Source: Cymbidium sinense
Taxonomy: Eukaryota > Streptophyta > Magnoliopsida > Asparagales > Orchidaceae
Direction: 5' to 3'
Length of the DNA stretch: 64,000 nt
Assembly: GCA_021442155.1 (NCBI GenBank)
Contig: CM038222.1
Location: forward strand, 114,455,121-114,519,120
Below, piece after piece: positions 37,198 through 49,449 of the stretch. The translations under genes were made by a program, and so were the position numbers. Position 1 is the first letter of the stretch; each line of letters starts with the position of its first letter. The notes beneath the pieces were generated by a model. The model ran no database searches and was not told the DNA's origin. It saw only the letters and a program-made list of their open reading frames with translations.

Positions 37198-38703
37198 GTA
37201 GAGCTCAGCTACCCATCTTTTCTCTTTTCAGGTTGTACGTCGGAGCCCGACCACACCGGCTTCTTATTCTTTTACGGTAGTTTATAAAATTGATTGATGT
37301 TAAGTTTATTTTACACATTAGAAATATCATGCTTTTTCATAATTTCTTAAATGATTCATGCTTTAATATGTGTCCTGGATGCGTTAGGCTCTCAGGATAA
37401 AAAAATTTTCTACCCCAACTAATCACTCATAATTAAATTCTAAATAACTCATAACCTCACCATAAAGCTTAGGCCATAGTCAAGATAATTAAAATTTTAG
37501 CAACCCCTTAGCTGTATGGTTGTATGTCTCACATCATGCATATCATCTTGAATCACTCTTGCAAAATGAGGGCCTTCATCCTTACATGCATAGGGACCAC
37601 TTGACCCATGATAGCAACAACTATTAATGGAGCTTCACCCTCACTCTTTTGATTTGGCCAATAATCTACTTTATCATGCATTTAGGCATATAAAAAAAAT
37701 CCTAAAGAGCATTTGTCTAAATGATGTGTCAAAAATGAAATAAAATTTGAAAAGATTTTGCATTTCTAGACTAAGTCATATGCTCATACCACTCATGCTC
37801 TAGTCTCTTAGGGAGTGGGTTTATGACTTTAGTCTCTTTCCAATTAAATAACTACCCTAGCTATCTTGCAATTCATAAGACCTGACTACATGATTTTAAA
37901 ATTATAGGATGAGTTAGCTGGTGACCACTCCAGGCGATTATAAGTGTAGAAGTTGGATGAGTTTACCATCTCTTATAGAGATAAACCCTTTTGTCCATCT
38001 TTCACTTAGATTTAGGTCGTGCTTTAGCTCATACTAAAGCTCCCTAGATTTAAGATCCGAGTTAGCTATTTCCCTTTGGGCTATGAGATTAAATCCTTAC
38101 CTCTTAGGCATTTCCACAATCTTGCATTGTTGGATTATAAGCCCTAGCAATCTAATAAAGTTCAACTCAAACATATAATTCTCTTCAATTTCAAAATTAT
38201 AAAGCCCAACCATAGGATAGATTAGAATGCTCACTAGGTTTCTCAGTATCATGAGCATTCCCTACTTTCTCCCTTTTGATTCCAAAAATAAGTCTTCCCT
38301 TTGACTTTCCTAATTGATTTTCCAAACATAACCAATCCTTTGATAGTATAACCTTAAAATCTTTGGAGATAATAATTGCTTACTTTAATTGAGAGTATTC
38401 TTAGGGAATTCCATTCCCTAAGATGCAATTAACTATGGAGGCTTGCTTCCATAGAGAACTTTAGAACTCAATTTAATATAAACCCTACTTTATTCATCCA
38501 TGTAAAGCAAGGGAAAAATATTTGGTATATTCGAAGACTCATCATGCCTTAGGAGTCCTTATTAGGTGATTAGGTCTATTGAAGGGTGATACCTCTATCT
38601 TTCAAGATAATACATCATACCTCAATGTCGCACTCGATCACTTCAATAAGTACCCCTTTACGATCTGCATGGTGTCCCCCCACTTCCAAAAATAAACACC
38701 ACA

Positions 38704-38708
38704 GTAAG
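38704..38708 (+). repeat. Right target-site duplication GTAAG
   Basis: Follows CACCACA directly; identical to 30,697-30,701. Confidence 0.85.
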
Positions 38709-40470
38709 GAATGGCACTCAGATCCCATTATAAATAATTCAAAAAATAATAGTGTGGTTATAACGAGTGCATTTGTAATTTAGTTTTTGTAATAATTATT
38801 TAAAGAAAAGGTTTCCTAATACTCACTTTTCTTTTGCTGAGTGTTATTTTGTATTTGATGTTTGGAAGTAAAAATTCTTTAATTACTTTTGACTCTATAT
38901 GTGTTGTTTAAGATTTTCATGGGATCCTTATAATGATTTCTTCATTTAATGTTCAATGTGATGTCTACATCACTAAGCCTTACTTGCCGCCTATAAATTT
39001 ATTGTCACTATGGAATGAAATTTTATTACAAATCTTTATAGAATGAGCGATATCTTTGTCAAGCAAGTAGGCTGTACTACCTTACTTCATCAAAGTACAT
39101 TACCTCACTGGCTACTTTATGAAAGATGACAAATGTATTTATGCAATCTAAAGTTAAAGAGGTCCTTGATGTCAACCCTAGGATGGAAACCTTTATCTTT
39201 CATTATTATTGTGAGAGTCTCCCCAACTTAATAGTTTAGGTGGCCGACTCCCATAAGTGGTACAACTCAACTAGGTCAAATGAGTAGGGCTCCCACATGA
39301 TCACATTTGATTCAATTTTTGACTTCCTTTGCCTTATGAGTGGGTAGGCATTCTTAAATACTATGAGGTCATACTCGCACAAATTTTACCAAACTCTATG
39401 ACAAGTATTACCACATTCCCAATGCTGCTGTGGGAAGAGCAACTACATGGAGCTTGCCTCTATTTCACCATATCTTTAGAGTGAAAGGGCAAAGTGATAT
39501 AATTGTTTAATTCTTAGTAGTCTTGCCAAGGATTTGTGATCTATCAAATAAGGTGAAGAAGTGGTGTTTGAAGCTTTTTTTCAACAAGAGCTAGTCACCC
39601 TTGCCCGTGTCAATTGTTCCCACCCCCTTTTCATTGAGCAAGGTGGTTTCCCACAATACAAATGCCAATTAGAGAAGGTGTTGAAGAAAGTGACTAATAA
39701 GACTTTGAATATCAGTCACTATCTTTACTATAGCTATGTCACCAATGTTCTCATTGGTAAGTATTTTGTACTTAGCTTTCAAAGTATTGATGTTATTTCT
39801 TTGACTCGCTTACTCTAATATTCATATGCACTCATCAGGTGATGAGGACACTACAACCCTACACTCAATTCATTATTAATCTAATATCTTAAGAAGGATG
39901 AAGGCAAAGAAGGAGGTGGTGAGTCGGCCCCTACTGAAGCTAGTGAGGAGACGAGGCCGAGTAGGGCTCTACAAAAGTCCAAGAAGATTGCTAGCTTGAC
40001 TCCTCTAGGTCACTCGAAGAAGAGAAGTGAGCCTGTAAAGGTGAAGGAGAAAGAGAAAGAATACATAGAGGATAACTTAACTCTCAATCTTACCCAAATG
40101 ACCACTCAAGCCTTCATGCTCAGTCAAGACATCTACTCTAAAGAACTTGACAATCTTCTTGAGGAACTTCCCAATAGTATACTACCATTTGTTGTAATTA
40201 GTGCTTAAGTGATGGCCTAATAGTTGAATTGGGAGATTTGCAAAAAGTTCTTCATTTAGAGGAAGAGTTATTTGCTACAAAGGTGGAGCTGGATGATGTG
40301 AAGAAATAACTTATCACTTTTGAAGCCAAGCTCATCAAACTTCAAGAAGAGGCCATATGGTAAGAGAAAGAGAAGGACTAGGTTGTGATAGAGCTCACCT
40401 ACCTTGCTGAGGTAAAGAGGAAGTTAGCTCTTTTATTTTTCCATTTAGAGGAGTTGGTCTTTATTTGAGC
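38709..40470 (+). pseudogene. Locus II, downstream half (gypsy-type transposon-protein relative with coiled-coil tail)
   Basis: Continues the gene cut by unit C: GGCACTCAGATCCCATTATA at the junction matches TAGCACTCAAATCC in locus I. Next come EVILAQILPNSMTSITTF (39,361-39,420, matching GVVLTQVLSN of locus I), an 85-residue open stretch 39,561-39,815 ending at a donor (ATTG|GTAAGT, 39,750), a ~90 bp intron to CACTCATCAG|GTGATG near 39,839, QKSKKIASLTPLGHSKK (39,975), an acidic/basic stretch open to 40,208, then in another frame a heptad-like coiled coil (VELGDLQKVLHLEEELFATK) with about four stops to 40,450. The order N-terminal domain, KKSKK, coiled coil is typical of plant gypsy-type transposon proteins. 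Confidence 0.5.
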
Positions 40471-40519
40471 CTCCTTTGAGTTACCTATTGCAATGAGTTA
40501 GCTTTCTTTTTTTCTTTTC

Positions 40520-40700
40520 TATTTGCTAACTTGAATTTCTCATTTTAACCATATTCAACATCCAATTTGGGTATTGGATATTTCTAATGAAGTCAGTTAT
40601 ATGTAACTTAGCAACTTCTTCTATGGCGTGTTTGGCAAGTAATGTTGTGATCTTTCTTATTTTTTACTTTATGGGTTGTGCATCCTTATAAATTGATCTA
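40520..40700 (-). pseudogene. Second copy of the RT start of the Tat-type element
   Basis: Minus strand reads QPIK-KIRKITTLLAKH, then EEVAKLHITDFIRNIQYPNW, a re-run of 41,265-41,400 (QPIKQKIRKITTLL...AKLLKANFIKEIQ). The nucleotide phrase AATGTTGTGATCTTTCTTA is shared exactly (near 40,643 and 41,341). It directly follows the block ending at LDQFI in RT order, so the element jumps backwards: an internal duplication or template switch, or part of a second copy. Confidence 0.65.
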
Positions 40701-43065
40701 ATTCGATGACTCACCCCATTAGTCATTGGACCTTCGTTGTCATTTTTGGTAATGACATCTCAATTATGGCTTTCACATTGTCTCAATTAACCTTTAGTCT
40801 ATCAGGTGTAGTGAGAAATCCTAAGAATTTACCTGACTCAACACTGAAAGTGACTTCAGGGAGTTTAGGCACATATTATACTTTTTATAATGGTTAAGGT
40901 CTCCTTGAGGTCTCTGATATGTTGTGCATGTGACATGCTTTTGACCAGCAAGTCATCAACACTGACTTCCATGTTTCTTTCTTTTTGCTCTTTGAATACT
41001 TGGTCTACCATCCTCTTGTAAGTCATCTTCATATTTTTGAGCTCAAAGGGAATTACTCTATAATAATAGAGTCATTACTCTATGATAAATGACATCTTTT
41101 CTAAGTGGGTTGGATGTATTACTATCTATTGATATATAGAGAATGAATCTAGAAAACTCTTGATGGAGTAGCTCACTGTCGAGTCAAAGATTGAGTCTAT
41201 TTAGTAAAGAATATTTAAACATGTCGAGTTTAAAATAGTGAAGTTAATGCACATTCTCCATTTTTCATAAGACTTGGATTTCTTTAATGAAGTTAGCTTT
41301 GAGTAACTTGGCAGCTTCATCATTGATGTGTTCGGTGAGTAATGTTGTGATCTTTCTTATTTTTTGCTTTATGGGTTGAATGTCCTTATAAACATTTAGA
41401 TGATAACAAGCATTGTTGTTGTCACTTCTAGGCATCTTGGTAGTGGTCCAGGTAGACACGTTGATGTCTTTTTGGAGGGTTTGAATGAATGCTTTCCTGT
41501 GCTTGAGCCAAAAAGTTGAGCTTATCCTATGGACTCAATTGTTATTAGGAGAGGTCAATATTTCCTTTATATCCTCAAGAACTTTAATTCCATAGTGTGC
41601 AATATCTAGTTATAAAACATCATCATGTTTACTAGATTGACCAACCACTCTGAGGCAGCAGGTTGGATTTAGATTACCTTTAATCGTGATTTCTTCACCA
41701 CCTATTGGGAACTTGACAACTATGTGATAAGTAGAAAACACTACCTTGAATATGTTGAGTAGTGGCCAACCAAAGTGATGCTATAGTCAGTGATTCCACT
41801 ATGATGAAATTAGCCATCACAATATATTGTATCTCATTCTCCCCTCAGGTTATGAGAAGAGTGATTATTCCTTTAGTCCCTCTTCTTTCTCCATAATATC
41901 CTATTAGCGATCCTTTTGTAGAGGTGAGTTTGGAACTCAGCAAGCATAATTTATTAAAAATAGATTTGAAGATAATGTTGACTAAGCTCCCCGTGTTGAT
42001 TAATATACTCCCAATTTGGTAATTAGCACAATTGCATCTTTATAAGGGTTCCCCATGGAGTGTCTATCACTTTCTAAAAAAGTTACAGGGACTATAAAGG
42101 TGTGTGGTGTGCATGCCATGGCTACCCTGTGGATGTCTCTAGACCATCGATGTTTAAGACTAGCCCTTCATGAAGACTCTCCATCTTCCCCAAAGATGAT
42201 GGGTATTACTCCTACAATGTGGATGGCATATACTGGGGTGGATTCATTGGTCATCTCAATGATTTTATTGTCCTTTCTTCTGATAAAATATTTGTGCTTC
42301 CTAGCCTTTATTAATCCTTAATTTATGCTTTTTTTAAATGGTAGCATTCCTTAATGTCATGCCCATGGTATCTATTGCATGCATTAAATCTAGAGAAATC
42401 ACGAACACCATCGATCTTCATTGGTGGCAATGTTTTGAAGAAATATTTATTTTGGATGGCTTCCACCATCTCAGCCATCAACACCCTTAGTAGAGTCACT
42501 ATAACTAGTTGCAAGTATTTGTCTCCATAGTAGAAAGTTATGAGGTTCTTGAAGTCTCATCTAGGTGCAAGTCTTTCTATCATCCATCTCTTATTTGGTC
42601 TCTATGCTTGAAATTTATCCTTAGGTGACTGTTCCAAATGTGGATTCTTTATTAAGTCTTTAGCACAAGTTAATGGAGTCATTTGGGTGATTTCATTATA
42701 CTCCATGGTGTTAATATAATTATTTCTCATCTCATGTAATTTAGTGAGTGTCTTGGGATACTAAAGCCCTCTGTGGGAGCAGTTTAAATTCGGGTGGATC
42801 TTCTTTCATCATCAGAAGGAGGCCCCAGCCATAAGTGGTTGTGATCTTTAATTCTTGAATTCTTAAAAGAAAGGTGAAAAATTTCATCCCATCATCTAAG
42901 TCCAACAATGATGTTGTTGAATCAAAATTGGCAATGTGGTCTATTCAATTTGTTAAACCATGATGTGATTTTAAATGAGGGATTTTGAATCTGTATGGAG
43001 GGTGAGCTTGAGTGATCTTTATGGTGAAAGCATTAGTTGGATTCATCCACTCTTTAGACATGTTT
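40700..43065 (-). pseudogene. Ty3/Gypsy Tat-lineage gag-protease-RT fragment
   Basis: Read downward from 43,065. Gag: FKIPHLKSHHG and DHIANFDSTTS (near 42,930-43,000) match the F..P....YDG..DP.DH..F block; zinc knuckle NRYHGHDIKECYHLKKA near 42,330-42,390. Protease near 41,650-42,050: ILINTGSLVNIIF, where the family has VLVDNGSSADI, so the catalytic Asp is Asn; IASLWLATTQHIQGSVFYLSH matches the ILGRP...A..STYHL block. RT: KMPRSDNNNACYHLNVYKDI (41,430), AKLLKANFIKEIQ, PFELKNMKMTYKRMVDQVF (41,010), NMEVSVDDLLVKS (40,960) with SVDD in place of YVDD, FLGFLTTPDRLKVN. RNase H and integrase are absent. Many stops. The (E)VxVDDxLVKS form points to the Tat/Ogre/Retand side of the superfamily. Confidence 0.8.
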
Positions 43066-43945
43066 TCTTCTTCACTCACGTGATAAGACTCATTATCCAA
43101 GCTAAGAGTTCTAGATTACTATCTTCTTACTTGGTGAGTTCGGCTCTCTATTGATCCTAATGAACCTTCATTTTCTACGACTCTTATCATATGATTAACT
43201 CTCTCCATGGCCTCTTGCACCAGACATGTGATTCTATCTTCCATATCTTTTAAAATTCTCCTCTTTCAAAGCATCTCAACAAAAATTTTGCAATTGGAAG
43301 TTAAAGTGGGAGGAGGGGAAGCCCATGGCTCACTAAACTATGGGATAGGAAAGAGGGCTGGATCAATCAGGGATTTGAATAGGACAAGGAGAGGGGATTC
43401 AATTCTCACTCTCAGGGAATTACATTGAGCTTAAAATTAATTTTGAAACCTTCATGGTATTGAGACAAACTCTCCAATATGTTTTTTTAGTTCTCATTAA
43501 TTTTATATGAGGACCTAATTTTGGCAAGTCGTGTTAGTAGGTTTGTCTTAGGATCTATGTTAATGTTATGTGTCATTAAGGGATTTTTACTGCATGCCTA
43601 AGTCAAGATTATGATTATAAAAGGTGTCAATAAATAACATTCGGATGGCTTAATTATATACCTCTTCTAACATATATAAAAGAGGCTAAGGATTTTTAAT
43701 CTAGAAAAAGTTGACTAAAGAGAGCCTTAATTTTAATATTTATTATATTATTCTTACCAATTTTAATGCTGTTTAAGATTTATTAAAGTTAGTAAAAAAT
43801 ATAGTATTTCATCCCAAGAGCCTAGCATGGCATACAAATCCCAAACAATCATATTACAGTAAGGAAAAAAAAAGAACAAATAATCACTATATTGTGATGG
43901 ATATAAAAGAATAGGGATAAACTAGTTGGTGTAGTTGGGTAGCCA
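43066..43945. other. Unassigned stretch
   Basis: Between the gag fragment and unit D. Probably the 5' untranslated part of the Tat element, but no primer site or LTR end identified. The + ORF at 43,207-43,428 has no recognised relative. Confidence 0.4.
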
Positions 43946-46108
43946 TGTTGTCCTCATTTCTAGATAAGGTTAGCATCATTTCTAAATTTTTAATCAGGAC
44001 ACCTAATCCTACATTAGGAGCTTCCTATTTAGGCACTTAAGACACTATACTTAGTGACCTAGTGAATCATTCTAGGGTTTGTAATAACTTGATAGGATTA
44101 GGTAGACCCAAATTAAGCTGTTATTTAAACAAATGATTGAATTAAACCCATTCTAATTAAAATTTGAATTCAATCAAGTTTAGATCTCAAAATCAACTAA
44201 ACCTAAAGAAATTCAAATAAAATCAAAATAAATTGAAATGAAATCAAATTAAAAGCATGAAGTCACTACATGAACATGAATGGATTTAAAACTAAATTCA
44301 AATAAAGGTCAAAGATGTTCAACCATTTGACATAGAGTTAACTTATATGGGTCCCACCCAATCAAAGGTCAACTCACAAAATTTTGGCCAAATTAAATCA
44401 TTCCAAAGGCTAAAAATGAACAAATGAACATTTTTAAACATGAATATAAATAAATCTAAATCCAATAAGGCCTTAATTGGGTTAATTAGGTCACTTGATC
44501 TAAATGAGCCTAGATGGACCTTATGGAACCTAAAATTTAATTAAATCAAATTAATTTAAATTGAATGTCCAAAATCATTTGGAAATCATCATTAAACATA
44601 ATTCAACTAATTATTGGATTTTATTTGATCAATTTGGTTATTTAACTCAATTAAACCCATGTTGACTCATTAAGCCCAAATTAGATCAAAGAAAGTTTGA
44701 ATTCAAAATTAACCTCAAATGAAATAAAATTAATTACTCCAAATCATCCTAAATACTTAACCAAATATGAGTGGAACTCAAACATACCTTAATTGAGGCA
44801 AATTGATCATTTGACTCAATTAAACACAACTTAACCCATTTTGATCAAAATGGGTTGATTTGGGTTAAAGTAAACATCTGATTTAAATCAAATGAAATTG
44901 AATTGATTGATAACATCCATTAAAAATGGTCAATTAAACATAATTAAAACCAAATATAAATCCTAAAATAGGAAAAGTGGCTAGGAGACTTAATTTGATC
45001 TACTTAGTTCTAAAGGATGCCATACTTATCCTAAACCACATTGAAACTTAAAACTGATCTATAAAACATCAATGACCAATTAATAATAATTGATCTCTAA
45101 ATATAAATCCAATTATAAAGTGAATTAATAAAAATTAATTCAAATGCAAAAGAGAATCAAATGGATCAATCCAAAGCACATATATCCAAACTCAACTAAA
45201 ATAAGCTTGAGTTTTACTCATAACTCATTACTTGGCTTGGTTTGGGCAGTCAACCAGCAACCCAAAGGAAGCATGTGAGGTGGGGTAGCCATGTAAGATG
45301 CCATAGTGGATGAGTTGTATCCATGGGAAGAAAGAAACCAAAATCCATGCAAAGAATTCAAATCCTACTTGTCTTCCTCCATTCCTCATCCACCTCTTCA
45401 TTTAAAATTGATATGGGCTCATCCCAATCAGTTAATCACCTCTTGGAGCTAGCCTCCAAGGGTAGAAATCACTATGGCCAATTCCAATTCTGCTCTTCTC
45501 CATGGATATATCTCACAACCATACATAGAAAAGAAAAGAGAGAGTTTCTCTTACAATTTAAGCACTCACACAGATTCTTGAGTTGAAACAAAGGAGAGGC
45601 AACCCCTTCCCAGTTTCCCATGGCATCGACAAGCTAGAGTTCAACAAACTAGCTGGTGAATGAGTGGAGTTCAGCCTCCATAGTGATTGGTGAGGAGGCA
45701 ATTAAATTCCTTCTTCTTAGAGGCTCGCCACATCCCAACGAATGTGTTCATAAAATCCCCGCCGTCGAAGATCGAAACTAGCAAGGTACACATTAAACCC
45801 GACAACCTTTGATTTCAGTTTTGGCCCTTTGTGAAGGAAGTTTGATCTCAAGTGAGATCAAACCATATATATATGTTCTAAATATAGTCTTAATGGATTT
45901 GTAATTAAAATCGTGCACTGCCATGGACTAGATGGTTAGAAATCTTATCTTTTTGACGAACAACACTCGCCTCCATCATTGATGGGGAAAAAGAAATCTC
46001 CACCATTCGTTTCTTATTGGGACTGTTTGATTCATGATTGGACAGTCCAGATTAATTTTGAATGTCACACCTTTCGACGTGAGATCCACACGATCCCAAC
46101 ATGGTCAG

Positions 46109-46149
46109 GTGGTGCCACGTTAACTTTTTTTTTTTTAAAGTGGCACCAC
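46109..46149 (+). repeat. Palindromic stem, unit D
   Basis: GTGGTGCCAC (46,109-46,118) and GTGGCACCAC (46,140-46,149) are perfect inverted repeats with a T-rich 21 nt loop. It sits at the island edge as in A and C, but the GCCAC-GTGGC spacing is 21 instead of 29 nt. Confidence 0.65.
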
Positions 46150-48662
46150 TTCAGTGCCATGTGGAACTATCTTTTATAAAGAAGAAAATAGGATTTTTTT
46201 GAATTAAAAAAGTAAAAAATGCATAGAAATTTTTAAAATTTACAAAAAATAAATACTCAACCAAAAAATGCAAATAAGGGTTATATGAATTCATCTCATT
46301 AAGAGGAATCCAATTAAAACCAAAATTTTCAATTTTTATTAGGTATTTTTAGGTTAATTTGAGTTTGATTAAAAATAATAAAACTTAAATTAAACCCAAA
46401 ATATTATCTAATTAATATAAAACTTTGGAGCAGTGAAATAGAGTCTAAAATACACCTTAGATAAAATTCTTAGGATTTATTGGTAAGTAAATCCAAAGAT
46501 ATGAAATTTTCAATCCTAAATCCTTAATTTAATGAAATAAATTAATAATAAATTAGGAAATTTTATAAAATTAAATTAAAACATCATAATTCACATCAAT
46601 AGACCTTAAGATAATATGAAACTTCACTAAAACCTCATAATCTCCAAAATAACCTAATTAAGTAATTAAATGAATTAATTAATTTAATTAATTGGTTTGA
46701 ATTTAAAATAATATAATAAATAAAATAAAACTTAAAAATTATAAATGAACCCTCTATGGATGAGTCTTCGAGAGAGGAATCCATAAAATAAAAACTTTAA
46801 TTAATTCATTCTAATTAAGGCTTAATTTAGGTTTTATTAAAATAATTAAAACCTTAATTAGTCTTAACATATGCATTTGAATAAGATAAAACTTTAGGGA
46901 GATTAAATTGGCAAGGAACCCCACTTTTCATAAAAATTTTAAAGCCAAGTAACCTTTAGATCAGAAGTTATAGAATTTCAAATCTCTAGGTCAATTTAAA
47001 TGAAATAAGAAATAAAAAAAGTACAAAAATTATAAAATTTTTTGAAACCAATTCAAAACATCTTCATTAATATCAAAATACTTCAAAAAAAGTTCTTAAC
47101 CCTATAAAGTTAAGGAATTTAATTAATTATGCATTTAAGGGTTCAAGAATAATTAAGAATATAAGAAATTAACTAAATCTTGAGTTATGAAATTAATAAG
47201 ATTATAATAAGCCAATTATTTAACTGAAATCAAAGTTAATCAACGTTTGAATTTCAAACCCAAATATGGAATTCATTAATATTAAGATTACTTAAATCCA
47301 TTTAATATTAATGAATAATGTAATTCCAAATACAAATAAAAATGATTAACCAAATGAACTAAATATAAATAATCTACAAGTTTGAAATGGCCTAAGTTAG
47401 AATTGGTGGCCAAAGTAGTTCATTTTCTAAGTTTATGATTAATAAACGAAGTTTACTTTAAAAGATTCAATTAAATAATAAAAAATTAATGTATAATAGT
47501 CCATTAAAATCAAATAAAATGATGAATTAAAAATTCCAAGGCTGATGAATTCTCTTAAAAGTTATGGACTTAAATTATGATGGATTACTTAAATTGTAAG
47601 TCATGAAATCAAAAAAATCAAAATTAAGTATGAATTAAATATCAACTTATTTGAACATAAATGTTAAAGAAACAAATAAATGAAATCAACTCTAATCAAA
47701 TAAATTAAATATCATATGCAATTAATGAGCATTCATTAATAAAAAGAAACTTAAGTCATGAAACTATACACATTTGAAACAACACATAATAAAAAATTTT
47801 AATTAATTAAAGATAAAATAAACATAAGTAAATGAAATTACTTGAAATTAAAAAGAACTTAAAAGTAAACATCAAATTAAACTTAATCATGATATATGCT
47901 TAAACTCTTAGTTAAGGTATATCAAAACACCCTAAATCTTAATTAAAGGTTATAAATCAAAAGACCATAAATCAAACTAAGAAGCTTTAATCAAATCAAA
48001 AGAGACACAAGGTTAAATATTAGTTTAAAATTTGAAAGTATATACATCTTAGAAAATATAAAATTAAATAACATAAAATATAAATGAATCAATTCATTTG
48101 TCATCAAATTAAGCTAAAATGAAAATTAAATATTATTATGATAACATAAACTTTTAATTAAGATTTAAAAATGAATTTTGAATTCTAATTAAAGGTAATG
48201 GATTAAACTAAAGAAACATTAATTAAGACAAAAGAAATGTAGAAAGAATGAAGTCTTCAAATCTTAATATCATTACATTACATAAATTCTAACCTTAAAA
48301 GAAAATTAAAACATTGATTAAATGAAACCCAACTTAGAATAAATAATTCAATTAAATTCAAAGAAGTTAATTAAGAAACTTAGGATCTTAGTTTTACCCT
48401 AAGAAAGAATGAAAATCTCATTATATTAGGATTTAAGATGTTGAATAGAATGGGTTCCACCCAAAGCAAAATTCATTTTATTCTTCATTCTTTAAAACCT
48501 AAATTTCATCATTAACACAAAACTAAATCTAAAAATTGAAATAAACTCATAAACTAATTTATTCACTTAAATTGAAACCACCTAATTGCAAATTGAACAA
48601 ATTCTAAAAACAAAAATAAAAGAAACTAAATAAATACTTAACTTTTCATAACTCGCTATCAT

Positions 48663-48756
48663 ATGGTAAATAGTTTGGACACCCATGGTCGCAGGGCTAA
48701 TGGTCCGAAGGAGCTCTTGATACCTCAAACCTTTAGTTTAATAATGACACGTACCT
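48663..48756 (+). repeat. Single core repeat in unit D
   Basis: TGGTAAATAGTTTGGACA ... CTTGATACCTCAAACCTTT ... TAATGACACGTACCT; only one copy, against 2-3 in the other units. Confidence 0.7.
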
Positions 48757-49440
48757 ATGAAATAAGATTATGAAAAGTAGACCATTAAATTTTAAACTAA
48801 CCAAAAACTTTAACTTGAGTTTAAACAAAAGCCTAGTATAGACATACCACACAAGCCCCACTTTTCATATATTAGAATACTAGGTCATTGACCTTAGAGT
48901 TAGGTTTGGCCAATGATCTGTGATGTTCTATGATGTAGAATAATGTGATTCTTTTTCTTATTTTATGGTGTACTATTTTAGATTAGATGGCTAGGATTGT
49001 TTGCCCACCAATATGGATATTAGGGCACTCTATTTATGCTAATACTATTTTCTATAGAGGGTTGTGCACAAAGGGATCACTGTAATAAATATAAAATAAA
49101 TATTATTTGCTTGTAGGTGCTGCTTATGCCCCTGAGCATAGCCCAATAAGATGTGTGGGCTTGGCAAGCAACTAATGCTAAGCCCGTATGTTTAAAATTT
49201 AAATTGCTGGTGTGTTGTGTGTATTTCTTGACATTTATTTTACATGGATTAGAAAATTATTTTGAAATGTTAAAATGTAATTTGAGCCTACAATTATGTT
49301 AGAATCTATGGGGTCTAAGAATAGCAAGAGTTGACTTTACCAGTTGGTGGTCCCCTATGAAGCCAGTGGAGATCCCTGAAGTAGTTGATGATCCTGAAAG
49401 AAGATCCCTATAGGACAAAACTATTAGTTATAGACCAGTC

Positions 49441-49449
49441 TATATAAAG
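49441..49449 (+). promoter_or_regulatory. TATA box of unit D
   Basis: TATATAAAGGCAGAGCTTAG aligns with TATAAAGGTAGAGCTCAG of unit C and is followed by the shared GGTACCTGACTAAAC segment. Confidence 0.6.

Larger units (their letters stand above)
30702..38703 (+). mobile_element. Long LTR-like unit C, complete (8,002 bp)
   Basis: Starts TGTTGACCTCATTTTTGAG, ends AAATAAACACCACA, with TG...CA termini and a perfect 5 bp duplication GTAAG on both sides. Order: 5' segment, TTGACC-rich block (about 31,680-32,760), GC-richer island (about 32,800-34,010) with palindromic stem, AT-rich region, three core repeats (35,399-36,024), TATA box (37,191), and a ~1.5 kb 3' part containing CTGGATGCGTTAGGCTCT, CTAGTCTCTTAGGGAGTG and CACTCGATCACTTCAATAA. 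No internal domain, no paired terminal repeat and no convincing ORF; three overlapping minus ORFs in 32,841-33,444 reflect the GC-rich island. Empty-site comparison with locus I (junction near 19,016) shows the flanks were once contiguous. Solo LTR is the leading reading; such a length would be extreme for an LTR. Confidence 0.8.
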
